Below, piece after piece: positions 7,424 to 15,782 of a stretch of 64,000 nt of DNA. The notes below the pieces were generated by a model, which was not told the DNA's origin, made no database searches, and was given only the letters and a program-made list of their open reading frames with translations. The stretch covers positions 94,356 to 158,355 of the forward strand of contig NZ_KE384187.1 of assembly GCF_000424445.1 (NCBI RefSeq), given 5' to 3'. The number at the start of each line of letters is the position of its first letter. Position 1 is the stretch's first letter. The translations under genes and the position numbers were made by a program. The DNA is from Oribacterium sp. NK2B42 (lineage in GTDB: Bacteria > Bacillota > Clostridia > Lachnospirales > Lachnospiraceae).

Positions 7424-9760
7424 ATGAAAGTATTGCCACTTTATAATGTACTGGTTTTACCGAATTCCAATATTTATTTTCAGACTCAGGCTTTCCGTGC
7501 CATTGCCGGTAACAATGTTTATCAGGGGGATGATGTCACACTCCTTATCATGAAGGAGCAGCAGACACGGGAAGAGATTACTGAGGACAGTTTTTATCCC
7601 ATCGGTGTTGAAGGCAAGATCGAGGAGATCAGCGGAGAAGGTTATGTCATCATTAAAACCGGAAGACGTATCAATGTTGATGAAATTGCCATCAATGAGC
7701 AGCATGAGATCTTCGTCGAGACTTCGGTACGCGAGGATATAAAGGATTTGAACATTAACGAAGCAAGACAGAAGCTTTACGAGATAAAGGCGGATCTGAA
7801 GGAGCTTTTGTCCAGATTCCGCTGGGGCTCCATCATGGAGAATTATATCGATCAGTATACTTCCATAGAAGAGGCGGCTTCGGTCCTCAGCTCATGGATT
7901 TCCATCACAAATGAGGAACGCTATGCGGTTCTTGCCATGGATTCCGAAAAGGAAAGATTTGAAGCTCTGGAGAAGATCATCTATGAGTACGCGGAGGTGA
8001 CAAAGGTTACCACGGATGCCCACACTGCCCAGCAGCAGGATTATCAGAAGCTTTACAAGGAGAATGCCCTTAAGAAGCAGATCGATTATCTCCAGAAGGA
8101 GCTGGATGAAATGCATCCGGAGCAGGTATCGGAGGTTCGCAAGTTTGAGCTTAAGATACAGGAATCCGAGATGAATGAGGAAGCCAGACGTGAGGCTACG
8201 AAGGTTCTCAACAGGCTGAAAAACGACGGCGAGCATTCCTCCGAGTCTGGAATGCTTTACGATTATCTTGATTTCGTTACGGGTCTCTCCTGGAAAAAGG
8301 AGCAGCCTGAGCTCATCGACCTTGATGAAGCCGAGAAGGTCCTCAGCGAAGAGCACTTCGGCATGAAGAAGGTAAAGGAAAGAATCATTCAGCAGATCGC
8401 GGTAATGAACCTTAAGAGAAAGCAGTCAGGTTCCATCATTGTGTTTGTGGGTGCGCCGGGTACAGGTAAGACTTCCATCGGAAAGTCCATTGCGAAGGCT
8501 CTCCACAGAAAGTATGTGAGGGTATCTCTCGGAGGCGTTAAGGATGAGGCCGACATCAGAGGCCACAGACGTACCTACATCGGCGCTATGCCGGGACGTA
8601 TTATGGACGGTATCAGTAAGGCGGGAGTTTCAAATCCTGTAATGGTACTTGATGAGATTGATAAGCTTTCAAGCTCCTATAACGGTGATCCCGCAAGTGC
8701 ACTTTTGGAGGTTCTGGATCCGGAGCAGAATAATACTTTCACGGATCACTACATGAATGTGCCTTACGATCTCAGTGATGTGCTTTTCATTTGTACAGCC
8801 AACACTCTGGATACCATTCCGGCACCGCTTCTCAATCGTATGGAGGTTATTCAGTTCCAGGGCTACACACCCCTTGAGAAATTCCAGATCGCGGAGAAGC
8901 ACTTGCTCCCGAAAGCCCTGTCGGCAGTGGGGCTTCAGAAGGGAGATGTCAAGGTTACGGATGAGGCCATGGAGACCATCATTTCCGATTATACCCGTGA
9001 GGGCGGTGTCAGAGGTCTGAAGAAGAGGTTGGATACACTGTGCCGTATAGCTGCGGTGAAGTTTGTCAGGGAGAACGGGGTTCCGGAAGATAATGCTTCG
9101 GAAGAGGAGACTGTGGTTAAACCTGAAGGAGTCGAGCCGAAGATCATTGTAACGAAGGACGAACTGAGAGAATATCTCGACATGCACGCCCTGACCCACA
9201 ACAAGGTAAAGGACGAGGCGAAGCCGGGAGTTGTCACAGGTCTTGCCTGGACCCAGGTGGGCGGCGAGATCCTCTACATCGAGACGCTGTTCACAAAGGG
9301 TGAAGGAAAGCTCAATGTTACGGGACAGCTTGGAGATGTGATGAAGGAGTCGGTTCAGATAGCATTGTCGGTGGTTAAGGCGAGATTCCCTGAGCTTGCT
9401 TCGAAGTTCAAGGATAACGATCTGCACATTCACGTGCCGGATGGCTCAACTCCGAAGGATGGACCTTCTGCGGGTATCACCATGACGACAGCCCTGGCAT
9501 CTCTCGTTACCGGACATCCGGTTTCTCCACACATCGGCATGACCGGCGAGATTTCCCTTGAAGGTACAGTCAATGCCATCGGTGGACTTCCCGAGAAGCT
9601 CATGGCGGCAGAGCGTGCCGGGGTCACCAAGGTGTTTATCCCTAAGGATAATGTTGAAGACCTGAGGGACGTAGCGCCTGAGGTAAAGGACAAGCTGGAG
9701 ATCGTTCCCGTGGAGTATGTTGAGGACGTGCTCAAGGCTGTTGGAATCATGACAGAATAA
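7424..9760 (+). CDS. lon: ATP-dependent protease Lon
   Basis: 778 aa with the full Lon layout: N-terminal substrate-binding domain (VLPLYNVLVLPNS), a coiled region (about residues 190-270), AAA+ module with Walker A GAPGTGKTS (about 343-351) and Walker B VMVLDEID, and a C-terminal Ser-Lys protease domain with DGPSAG (catalytic Ser near 681) and the EGTVNAIGGLPEK region. It degrades misfolded and regulatory proteins in the cytoplasm. An upstream CIRCE site points to heat-shock control by HrcA. AAAGGTG precedes the ATG. A toxin-antitoxin pair follows, whose antitoxin type is a classical Lon substrate. Confidence 0.97.
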   Translation: MKVLPLYNVLVLPNSNIYFQTQAFRAIAGNNVYQGDDVTLLIMKEQQTREEITEDSFYPIGVEGKIEEISGEGYVIIKTGRRINVDEIAINEQHEIFVETSVREDIKDLNINEARQKLYEIKADLKELLSRFRWGSIMENYIDQYTSIEEAASVLSSWISITNEERYAVLAMDSEKERFEALEKIIYEYAEVTKVTTDAHTAQQQDYQKLYKENALKKQIDYLQKELDEMHPEQVSEVRKFELKIQESEMNEEARREATKVLNRLKNDGEHSSESGMLYDYLDFVTGLSWKKEQPELIDLDEAEKVLSEEHFGMKKVKERIIQQIAVMNLKRKQSGSIIVFVGAPGTGKTSIGKSIAKALHRKYVRVSLGGVKDEADIRGHRRTYIGAMPGRIMDGISKAGVSNPVMVLDEIDKLSSSYNGDPASALLEVLDPEQNNTFTDHYMNVPYDLSDVLFICTANTLDTIPAPLLNRMEVIQFQGYTPLEKFQIAEKHLLPKALSAVGLQKGDVKVTDEAMETIISDYTREGGVRGLKKRLDTLCRIAAVKFVRENGVPEDNASEEETVVKPEGVEPKIIVTKDELREYLDMHALTHNKVKDEAKPGVVTGLAWTQVGGEILYIETLFTKGEGKLNVTGQLGDVMKESVQIALSVVKARFPELASKFKDNDLHIHVPDGSTPKDGPSAGITMTTALASLVTGHPVSPHIGMTGEISLEGTVNAIGGLPEKLMAAERAGVTKVFIPKDNVEDLRDVAPEVKDKLEIVPVEYVEDVLKAVGIMTE

Positions 9761-9855
9761 TAAATCGACGAGATACAGGTGGCGATTGCTACCTGTATTT
9801 TTTCTTGAAAAAGCACAAGATGATAATGTAAACTATATTTGCAGGAGGTGCTGAA

Positions 9856-10098
9856 ATGAGTATATTAGAAACAACTATTTCCCTGATGAAGGAGCTTCCG
9901 GAGATTGAGCAGAAGAAAGTGTTGCTATATGTGCAGAATGTTGTATCTTCACAAAAAAATGAAGATTATTATAAACCGGTTTCGAAATCAGAAATTCTAA
10001 ATGATCTGGCTATATCAGATCAGGAGTATCTGGAGGGAAAGGCCCAGGATTTTGAAGAAGCCATAATGCATATGAGAAGAGAACATGGATTTATTTAA
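9856..10098 (+). CDS. Antitoxin of a RelE/ParE-type pair
   Basis: This 80-aa acidic protein has an N-terminal helical part (LETTISLMKELPEIEQKKVLLYVQ) and a charged tail, the usual antitoxin build of DNA-binding head and toxin-wrapping tail. A GGAGG ribosome site precedes ATG 9856. Its last 14 bases overlap the toxin gene, the typical coupling of such pairs. The family of the DNA-binding head is not certain. Confidence 0.72.
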   Translation: MSILETTISLMKELPEIEQKKVLLYVQNVVSSQKNEDYYKPVSKSEILNDLAISDQEYLEGKAQDFEEAIMHMRREHGFI

Positions 10099-10420
10099 TG
10101 TTATTATTACACCACGTGCAAAATCGATGCTTGATCAGCTTGTCTGTTATTTGGAAGTCAAAAAACAAAGCCCTCAATCGGCAGATAATGTTTTTATTGA
10201 TGCCTTGGAAACAGGTGATCAGTTAAAGACACTGGCTGATAGCTTTGGGTATTGCGATGATTCAGATTTGAAGAGAATGGGATTTAGAAAATTAAAGTTT
10301 ATTCATCATGATTATATTTTGATTTATCGAGTTGATGGGATTAATGCAGTAGTAGAAGCATTTTATCATCAGAGTCAAGATTATGAACATGTTTTTTCTA
10401 AAGATATTGGAATAGTTTGA
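10085..10420 (+). CDS. RelE/ParE-type toxin
   Basis: The 111-aa basic protein shows the RelE/ParE pattern: N-terminal FNVIITPRAKSMLDQLVCYL helices, a central RKLKFIHHDYILIYRVDG strand block and the C-terminal VVEAFYHQSQDYEHVF strand. Members either cut mRNA on the ribosome or poison gyrase, and this one cannot be assigned to either. It starts inside the end of the antitoxin gene. RNase or gyrase target is inference. Confidence 0.78.
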   Translation: MDLFNVIITPRAKSMLDQLVCYLEVKKQSPQSADNVFIDALETGDQLKTLADSFGYCDDSDLKRMGFRKLKFIHHDYILIYRVDGINAVVEAFYHQSQDYEHVFSKDIGIV

Positions 10421-10441
10421 AAAAAAGGAGTGGATTATTTG

Positions 10442-11311
10442 ATGAGTAATGGAAGTGTTATCGATAAATTCAGGAAGATCACAAGGGTATCGGCGGTGGC
10501 GTTGGTGGCAGTGATGGTGATGGTGATGGGATGTTCTGTGACGTCTCTGGCGGCAACGAAGGTGGCTTGTATAGGAGATTCTCTCACAAGGGGCTATCTT
10601 CTTAAGAATCCGGAGGAGTCTTATCCTTCACAGCTTCAGAAGCTTCTGGGAGCGGATTATGAGGTGAAGAATTTCGGCTATACTGCGTCTTATGTTATTG
10701 ACGACGGGGCGCTGGAGTATATCGATACACCGATATATCCTGACAGTGTGGCCTATGATGGAGATATCCTCATATTTATGTTTGGTGCCAATGACATCCG
10801 TGCTTACGACTGGACACCTAAGTATTTTGAAAACCAGTATGCGAAGGTTGTTAATACTTATACCAGAAGCAATAAGCAGCACAAGATTTTCTTTGTTATC
10901 CCGCCTGAGTCAAGGGATGAATATTTCAGCCTTCAGAGAAATGCCGTAGAACCTACACTCAAGGTTGCCGCAAGGTTTGGCGCAACTGTCATCGACAGCT
11001 ATAATCTTGCCATCGGTCATCCGGAGTACTACATGGAAGACAAGGTGCACCTGACGGGAGCTTTCTATGAAAAGCTGGCTCAGCTTGCAGCAGCTTCTGT
11101 TAAGGGCGAGATTACAGGAAAGACAATTCGTGGTGCCGAGTATATCTATGCACCGGAAGAGACCGTGTCATCCGAGGTTACGCAGGAGAACAACGTACTT
11201 TATGCAGCGGCACAGGAGGCTAAAGCGCAAAGGGATGAGGCGAACAAGCCATACCTTGAGAAACTCCTGGCAGAGCATCCTGACTATGAAACAACGGGAC
11301 TTTATAATTAA
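10442..11311 (+). CDS. Secreted SGNH/GDSL-family hydrolase
   Basis: An N-terminal signal peptide (positive start, VALVAVMVMVMG core, cut near SLAA) is followed by the SGNH block I CIGDSLTRGY with the nucleophile Ser near residue 47, block III FGANDIR and block V EDKVHLT (catalytic Asp/His). These enzymes cleave esters, often on cell-wall or exported carbohydrates. A short charged C-terminal helix follows. ATG 10442 is 11 bases after AAGGAG; a GTG at 10430 is possible but overlaps that site. Substrate unknown. Confidence 0.88.
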   Translation: MSNGSVIDKFRKITRVSAVALVAVMVMVMGCSVTSLAATKVACIGDSLTRGYLLKNPEESYPSQLQKLLGADYEVKNFGYTASYVIDDGALEYIDTPIYPDSVAYDGDILIFMFGANDIRAYDWTPKYFENQYAKVVNTYTRSNKQHKIFFVIPPESRDEYFSLQRNAVEPTLKVAARFGATVIDSYNLAIGHPEYYMEDKVHLTGAFYEKLAQLAAASVKGEITGKTIRGAEYIYAPEETVSSEVTQENNVLYAAAQEAKAQRDEANKPYLEKLLAEHPDYETTGLYN

Positions 11312-11322
11312 AGTGAAATGAG

Positions 11323-11354
11323 AACGGGAGCGGAGAAATCCGCTCCCGTTTTTT
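11323..11354 (+). terminator. Terminator after the SGNH hydrolase
   Basis: AACGGGAGCGGA, loop GAAA and TCCGCTCCCGTT form a perfect 12-bp stem running into a T-run. Confidence 0.92.
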
Positions 11355-11390
11355 GGTTTGCAGTTGAGCATAAGATTATCTTTAAAGTAT

Positions 11391-11419
11391 TTGATATACC
11401 CTAAATTTTAGGGTATATT
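11391..11419 (+). promoter_or_regulatory. Promoter with embedded palindromic operator
   Basis: TTGATA (11391-11396), 17 bases, then TATATT (11414-11419). The spacer is filled by a near-palindrome, ATATACCCTA / TTAGGGTATAT (11394-11418), overlapping both boxes. This is the usual layout for autorepression, probably by the HTH protein encoded two genes on. Confidence 0.7.
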
Positions 11420-11453
11420 ATTGATATAAAAAAGGTATGGAATGGAGGTTGGT

Positions 11454-12269
11454 ATGATCGAGCTTCTTTCAAAAAATCTTTATATACAGGAACGTCAATC
11501 CTCTAAGGGTAATCAGTTGAAATGGAAACAAGATGGTATCTGGTACAAGGCTGATTATACAGGTTATGAGGGAATTTCTGAATATGTGGTATCCAGGCTG
11601 ATGACACAAAGTAATCTCCATACCGAGGAGTTTGTTTTGTATGAAACTGAGCAAATACATTATAAAAACAAAGATTATCTGGGGTGTAAAAGCCGGGATT
11701 TCCTGGGAGAATCCGGACAGCTGATAACCCTCGAACGATTATATAGGAAACAATATGGTTCAAGTTTTTACGAAGAGGTATATCATCTTTCTTCGGTTGA
11801 AGACAGGGCGAAATTCCTTGTGGATACAGTGGAGAAGCTCACCGGAATTACCGGTTTTGGTGAGTATCTTTGTAAGCTTTTAACAATTGATGTTTTTTTC
11901 CTAAATGAAGATCGGCATCTTCATAACATAGCAGTCGTTCTGGACAAAAACAGACGGTATCGGCTATGTCCATTTTTTGATCAAGGGGCTGCTTTACTGT
12001 CAGATACAAGCCTTGATTATCCCATGGACGGAGACATTTATGAGATGATGGATTCCGTTCATTCTAAAACAATTTCTCAAAGTTTTGAGGAGCAAATGGA
12101 GGCTGTATCAAATCTTTGGGGAGACAAATTAAAGTTTTCATTCAGTAAAAGTGATGTCAGAAATGTTTTGGAAGAGGAAGCTTTTTATCCGGACGTGGTA
12201 AAAAAACGTGTTGAAACTATTATTTATGAACAGATGAGAAAATATGCGTATCTGTTTGAGAAGTCCTAA
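11454..12269 (+). CDS. HipA-like kinase
   Basis: 271 aa. The region FFLNEDRHLHNIAVVLD with the following FFDQGAALL resembles the catalytic D-x-N/DRHxxN and DFG-like blocks of HipA-type serine/threonine kinases. HipA toxins phosphorylate a tRNA synthetase (known for some members); the target here is unknown. GGAGG is 5 bases before ATG 11454 (an ATG at 11442 lies before that site). An HTH gene follows, so the pair recalls HipBA/HipBST systems with reversed order. Family call is moderate. Confidence 0.65.
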   Translation: MIELLSKNLYIQERQSSKGNQLKWKQDGIWYKADYTGYEGISEYVVSRLMTQSNLHTEEFVLYETEQIHYKNKDYLGCKSRDFLGESGQLITLERLYRKQYGSSFYEEVYHLSSVEDRAKFLVDTVEKLTGITGFGEYLCKLLTIDVFFLNEDRHLHNIAVVLDKNRRYRLCPFFDQGAALLSDTSLDYPMDGDIYEMMDSVHSKTISQSFEEQMEAVSNLWGDKLKFSFSKSDVRNVLEEEAFYPDVVKKRVETIIYEQMRKYAYLFEKS

Positions 12270-12316
12270 AATTAAGGCTCAAAAATAGCGTTAATAGATG
12301 AGGAGGGTGATTGACT

Positions 12317-12880
12317 GTGGCTGCGACTCAATATGCATTTGCACCGGAAATGACCGGAGATGAGATAAAGACAGTAAGAAAAATGGTGAATATGACTCAG
12401 CAGGAATTTGCGGATTTCTGCAACGTATCCCGAAAAACGGTTGAACACTGGGAGAGCGGGAAGGTCAATGTGACCGGTCCTATAGTTGTACTGCTCAGGC
12501 TGGTAACGGAGGACACAGGTATTCCGAAGCAATACGAAGTACCACCTCAGACAACACCTTTACGTATTCTATATATGTACAAAAAGGATCTTTGTACTGT
12601 TATAGATGTGGATGACCGTGAAGAAACCGTTAAGATCAAAAATTATACGGATAATAATCAGTTCAGAGCTTTTGGAGTTATCACGGAACCGACCTATAAG
12701 GACTATCAGGATTTTTTGGAAGAAAGATGTTTTCCAAGAACACGGGACAAGATGAAAATCCAGTTGGAGGCATTGGATCTTCCGTTTTATGATCCCATGC
12801 TGATAGTTGAAAAGACACAGGGCAGAATGGCAGAAGATTTTTTTTGGCTGGATATAAGAAGAAAAGACGGACAAGAATAG
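12317..12880 (+). CDS. XRE-family HTH protein with extra C-terminal domain, partner of the HipA-like kinase
   Basis: Residues about 14-60 form a helix-turn-helix (MVNMTQQEFADFCNVSRKTVEHWESG). About 120 further residues follow, an unassigned domain with FGVITEPTYKDYQDF and a motif ERCFPRTRDKM. The GTG at 12317 is 9 bases after AGGAGGG and is preferred over the TTG at 12311. It likely represses the promoter at 11391 by binding its palindrome (inference). The extra domain may contact the kinase, as HipS does in split systems. Confidence 0.75.
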   Translation: MAATQYAFAPEMTGDEIKTVRKMVNMTQQEFADFCNVSRKTVEHWESGKVNVTGPIVVLLRLVTEDTGIPKQYEVPPQTTPLRILYMYKKDLCTVIDVDDREETVKIKNYTDNNQFRAFGVITEPTYKDYQDFLEERCFPRTRDKMKIQLEALDLPFYDPMLIVEKTQGRMAEDFFWLDIRRKDGQE

Positions 12881-13014
12881 GTAGTCTTGCGAGAAAATTC
12901 GCTTTCAAAAATACATAAAATAATGTAAAATTTATATATAAAATCACACTATATGATGTCATTTGCGAAGATATTTAACGTGAAGGCCGTTATACGAAAG
13001 ACGCAGGAGGTTGT

Positions 13015-14310
13015 ATGTACCGAAAAGTAAAGGAAAAACTGAAACAGTGGAAGCAAAATCCCTACAGAAAACCACTTATCCTGCAAGGACCGCGTCAGGT
13101 TGGGAAGACCTATCTTGCACTGGAATTTGGACGGGAAGAATATGAAAATGTAGCATATTTTAATTTTCAGACTGATGGACGGCTGATGGAAACATTTGAG
13201 GAAAATATACAGCCATCATATCTTTTGCCTATATTGTCCAGAATCAGCAAGACCAGCATAATAAAAGAAAAAACATTGATCATTTTTGATGAGGTACAGC
13301 TTTCGGAAAAGGCCCTTGCCTCACTTAAGTACTTCTGTGAAGAGGCACCGGAGTATCATGTGCTTGCGGCGGGAAGTCTTCTTGGAGTGGCTGTTAATCG
13401 TGAGCAGTTTTCATTTCCTGTTGGTAAAGTTGATATGATTGGTATGTATCCGATGGATTTTGAAGAGTATCTTCTCGCAAAAGGAGAGGAAGAGCTGAGA
13501 AACAGGATCAGGTCATCTTTTGACACGAATGAAGCGTTACCTTCGGCTGTACATGAAGACGCATTAAGGTTATATCGGGAGTACCTTGTTGTGGGTGGGA
13601 TGCCTGAGTGTGTGGCGAAATACATTGAAACCGGTGATCACATCCTGATCCGTCAGACGCAGGAAACCATTCTTGCAGGATACATGAGTGATATGAGTAA
13701 GTATAATAAAAATACTGAGATTCCCAAAACCAGACTTACCTATAATTCCATCGTCACTCAACTTTCGAGACAAAATACAAGATTTCAGTATAAACTTGTG
13801 AAAAAGGGTGGAAGAGCTTCTGAACTTGAAAATGCCATAGAATGGCTGGTTTTGTCAGGCATTGTTGACAGGGTATATGGTTTGGAGCAGGCAAAAAAGC
13901 CTTTAGAGAATTATAAGGATATAGACGCGTTTAAGATATATATGTCTGACACCGGTCTCCTTTTGGCAAAGCAGCAGGTTGTCCCGGAAGATGTGCTTTA
14001 TAACACTCATGAGCTTGATGAATTTAAAGGAGGAATGACAGAAAACTATGTTGATGCCCAGCTTAAAACAAGTGGGTATACTACGTATTTTTGGACAGGT
14101 GATAACAATTCGGAGGTCGACTTTGTGATACAGCGAGAGGGGAAGATCATTCCTATCGAAGTAAAGGCTGCCGAAAATGTTCGCGCAAAGAGTCTTAATA
14201 TCTTTATGAAAAAATATGACTCAGATTATGCAATAAGACTTTCAACAAAGAATTTTGGTTTTGAAGAGGGAAAAAAGGCAGTTCCGTTATATGCGGCGTT
14301 TTGTATATGA
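13015..14310 (+). CDS. AAA-family ATPase with C-terminal DUF4143 (nuclease-like) domain
   Basis: 431 aa. Walker A GPRQVGKTYL lies at about residues 24-33 and Walker B LIIFDEVQ at about 90. The C-terminal domain carries an acidic/lysine pattern (NSEVDFV then IPIEVKAAE) that resembles restriction-endonuclease folds. This large, scattered family is common in anaerobes and often called AAA_14/DUF4143. Its role is not established, with mobile or defence roles suspected. GGAGG precedes ATG 13015. A decayed relative lies at 48,600. Confidence 0.88.
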   Translation: MYRKVKEKLKQWKQNPYRKPLILQGPRQVGKTYLALEFGREEYENVAYFNFQTDGRLMETFEENIQPSYLLPILSRISKTSIIKEKTLIIFDEVQLSEKALASLKYFCEEAPEYHVLAAGSLLGVAVNREQFSFPVGKVDMIGMYPMDFEEYLLAKGEEELRNRIRSSFDTNEALPSAVHEDALRLYREYLVVGGMPECVAKYIETGDHILIRQTQETILAGYMSDMSKYNKNTEIPKTRLTYNSIVTQLSRQNTRFQYKLVKKGGRASELENAIEWLVLSGIVDRVYGLEQAKKPLENYKDIDAFKIYMSDTGLLLAKQQVVPEDVLYNTHELDEFKGGMTENYVDAQLKTSGYTTYFWTGDNNSEVDFVIQREGKIIPIEVKAAENVRAKSLNIFMKKYDSDYAIRLSTKNFGFEEGKKAVPLYAAFCI

Positions 14311-14332
14311 AAATGGCTTACATTTCTAAAGG

Positions 14333-14377
14333 ATACCGGGGGACGGTTCTCGCCGGAGAGAACCGTCCCCGATGGTA
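14333..14377. repeat. REP-like palindrome, copy 1
   Basis: ATACC-x-GGGGACGGTTCTC and GAGAACCGTCCCC-xxx-GGTAT pair almost perfectly over a 6-base loop. The same core occurs at 21,968 and 43,077. Bidirectional hairpin downstream of the ATPase. Confidence 0.85.
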
Positions 14378-14402
14378 TGTTGGTGTGTGAAGGGAAATCC
14401 AA

Positions 14403-15569
14403 ATGGCATTAACATATGAGATAAAAACAGAAAAGGGATTGAGCTTTGTGTCTGTTACAGGCTATGAAGGGTCTGTACGGGTGCTTTTTGTGCCGGAATA
14501 TATGGAGGCAAGAGGGGGCTGTGAAGCTTCGGGAGGTATAAATGAACCGGGAGATAAGGATAATGCAGGTGCCGGATCAGAGGATGATGGAAATGGGCCT
14601 CTGATTCCGATTGGGGAAATCAACAACAGAGCCTTTGCATCAAGGGATGATATAGAGTCCGTGACTCTTACGGATAAGGTGAAGAGGCTCCGGCCCTATG
14701 CTTTTCACAACTGCCACCATCTTCACTACATGAAGCTTACTGACAGTGTGGTGGATTATTATGACGGGGCCATACGTCAGTGCCAGGAGCTGCAGGAAAT
14801 TGACATTACCTTTAATCAGATTGGGAGTTTCCGGCTTTTGAAGGAGATAATAGGCGACAGTGATGCCATGATCCCGGTGCTGATTCATTTTCCTGTGGAT
14901 GAAGAGCACCTGAAGGTGGATGAGGTTTTGGATAAGCTGCCGGAGAGAGTTTTAAGGCGGGAGGAGATCGGGAATCCGGACGGGAGCATTAGCCGGAGGA
15001 CCATGGTTACGGCGGCGCTTACGTTTCCGTCCTATGCGGATAATTACGAGGAGGATACCTTCAGCCGGGCGTTTCATGAACATATCGAGGGCTCCGGCTA
15101 CAACACGAGGCAGCTGGTTACGAGAACTGAGATCGATTTTTCGGGCTATGATAGGCAATTTCAGAGGTTTACCTATGACGAACCGGCCAGTGCGGTTAAT
15201 GCTGCCTTCGGAAGACTTATGTATCCCTGGAGACTTTCCGATGATTATAGAGAGCAGTACCGCGAATATCTGAGGAGTCACAGCCCTGAGATTTTGCCGA
15301 GGCTGATTCAGGGGCAGAAAGCGCCCCGCTTCGGACATGAAGGGGAGCTTATCTGGATACCTCAGGACAGCAGGAGAACAGATGAAAGGATCAGGTTTCT
15401 GGTTGAGGAGGAACTAATCTCTGAGGAGGCAATCGCTCCGGCGCTGGAGGCGTCTTCTCGGGAGGGAGCGGTTATTACTTCCGCAATGCTCATGGACTAT
15501 CAGAACCGGAATTTCAGGAGCGGTGCAGCGGGTAAAATGGCCACGGGGCCTGAAACATTTGAGTTATAA
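14403..15569 (+). CDS. Leucine-rich-repeat-type protein of the MoxR/VWA locus
   Basis: 388 aa without signal peptide. Residues about 70-140 contain BspA-like LRR pieces (AFASRDDIESVTLTDKVKRLRPYAFHNCHHLHYMKL). The rest is a mixed charged domain I do not recognise, preceded by an acidic Gly/Asp linker at 38-65. It stands ahead of a VWA protein and a MoxR ATPase on the same strand, where a substrate-recognising adaptor would make sense (inference). It is the least known part of that locus. Confidence 0.65.
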   Translation: MALTYEIKTEKGLSFVSVTGYEGSVRVLFVPEYMEARGGCEASGGINEPGDKDNAGAGSEDDGNGPLIPIGEINNRAFASRDDIESVTLTDKVKRLRPYAFHNCHHLHYMKLTDSVVDYYDGAIRQCQELQEIDITFNQIGSFRLLKEIIGDSDAMIPVLIHFPVDEEHLKVDEVLDKLPERVLRREEIGNPDGSISRRTMVTAALTFPSYADNYEEDTFSRAFHEHIEGSGYNTRQLVTRTEIDFSGYDRQFQRFTYDEPASAVNAAFGRLMYPWRLSDDYREQYREYLRSHSPEILPRLIQGQKAPRFGHEGELIWIPQDSRRTDERIRFLVEEELISEEAIAPALEASSREGAVITSAMLMDYQNRNFRSGAAGKMATGPETFEL

Positions 15570-15782
15570 AATACCGGAATTCTAAAATGATATTAGGATG
15601 TTTTTTCTGTTTAAAACTGAACTTTAGTATATTTGAAATATGTTATTTGATCTCGCAGGTGCTTTAATATAATTAAATTTGAAGTTATGTACCTTGATCA
15701 AGTTGAGGAACAAACAGCTTTGGGAAGTTTGTATTTTGTTAGACTCAAAGAGTAATGAACAATTAATATACATGGTGAATTT

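Noticed and set aside
8669-9433. 254-aa open frame on the minus strand inside lon
   Set aside because: It is antisense to the protease domain of an intact lon, shows no ribosome site or domain, and follows from codon bias.
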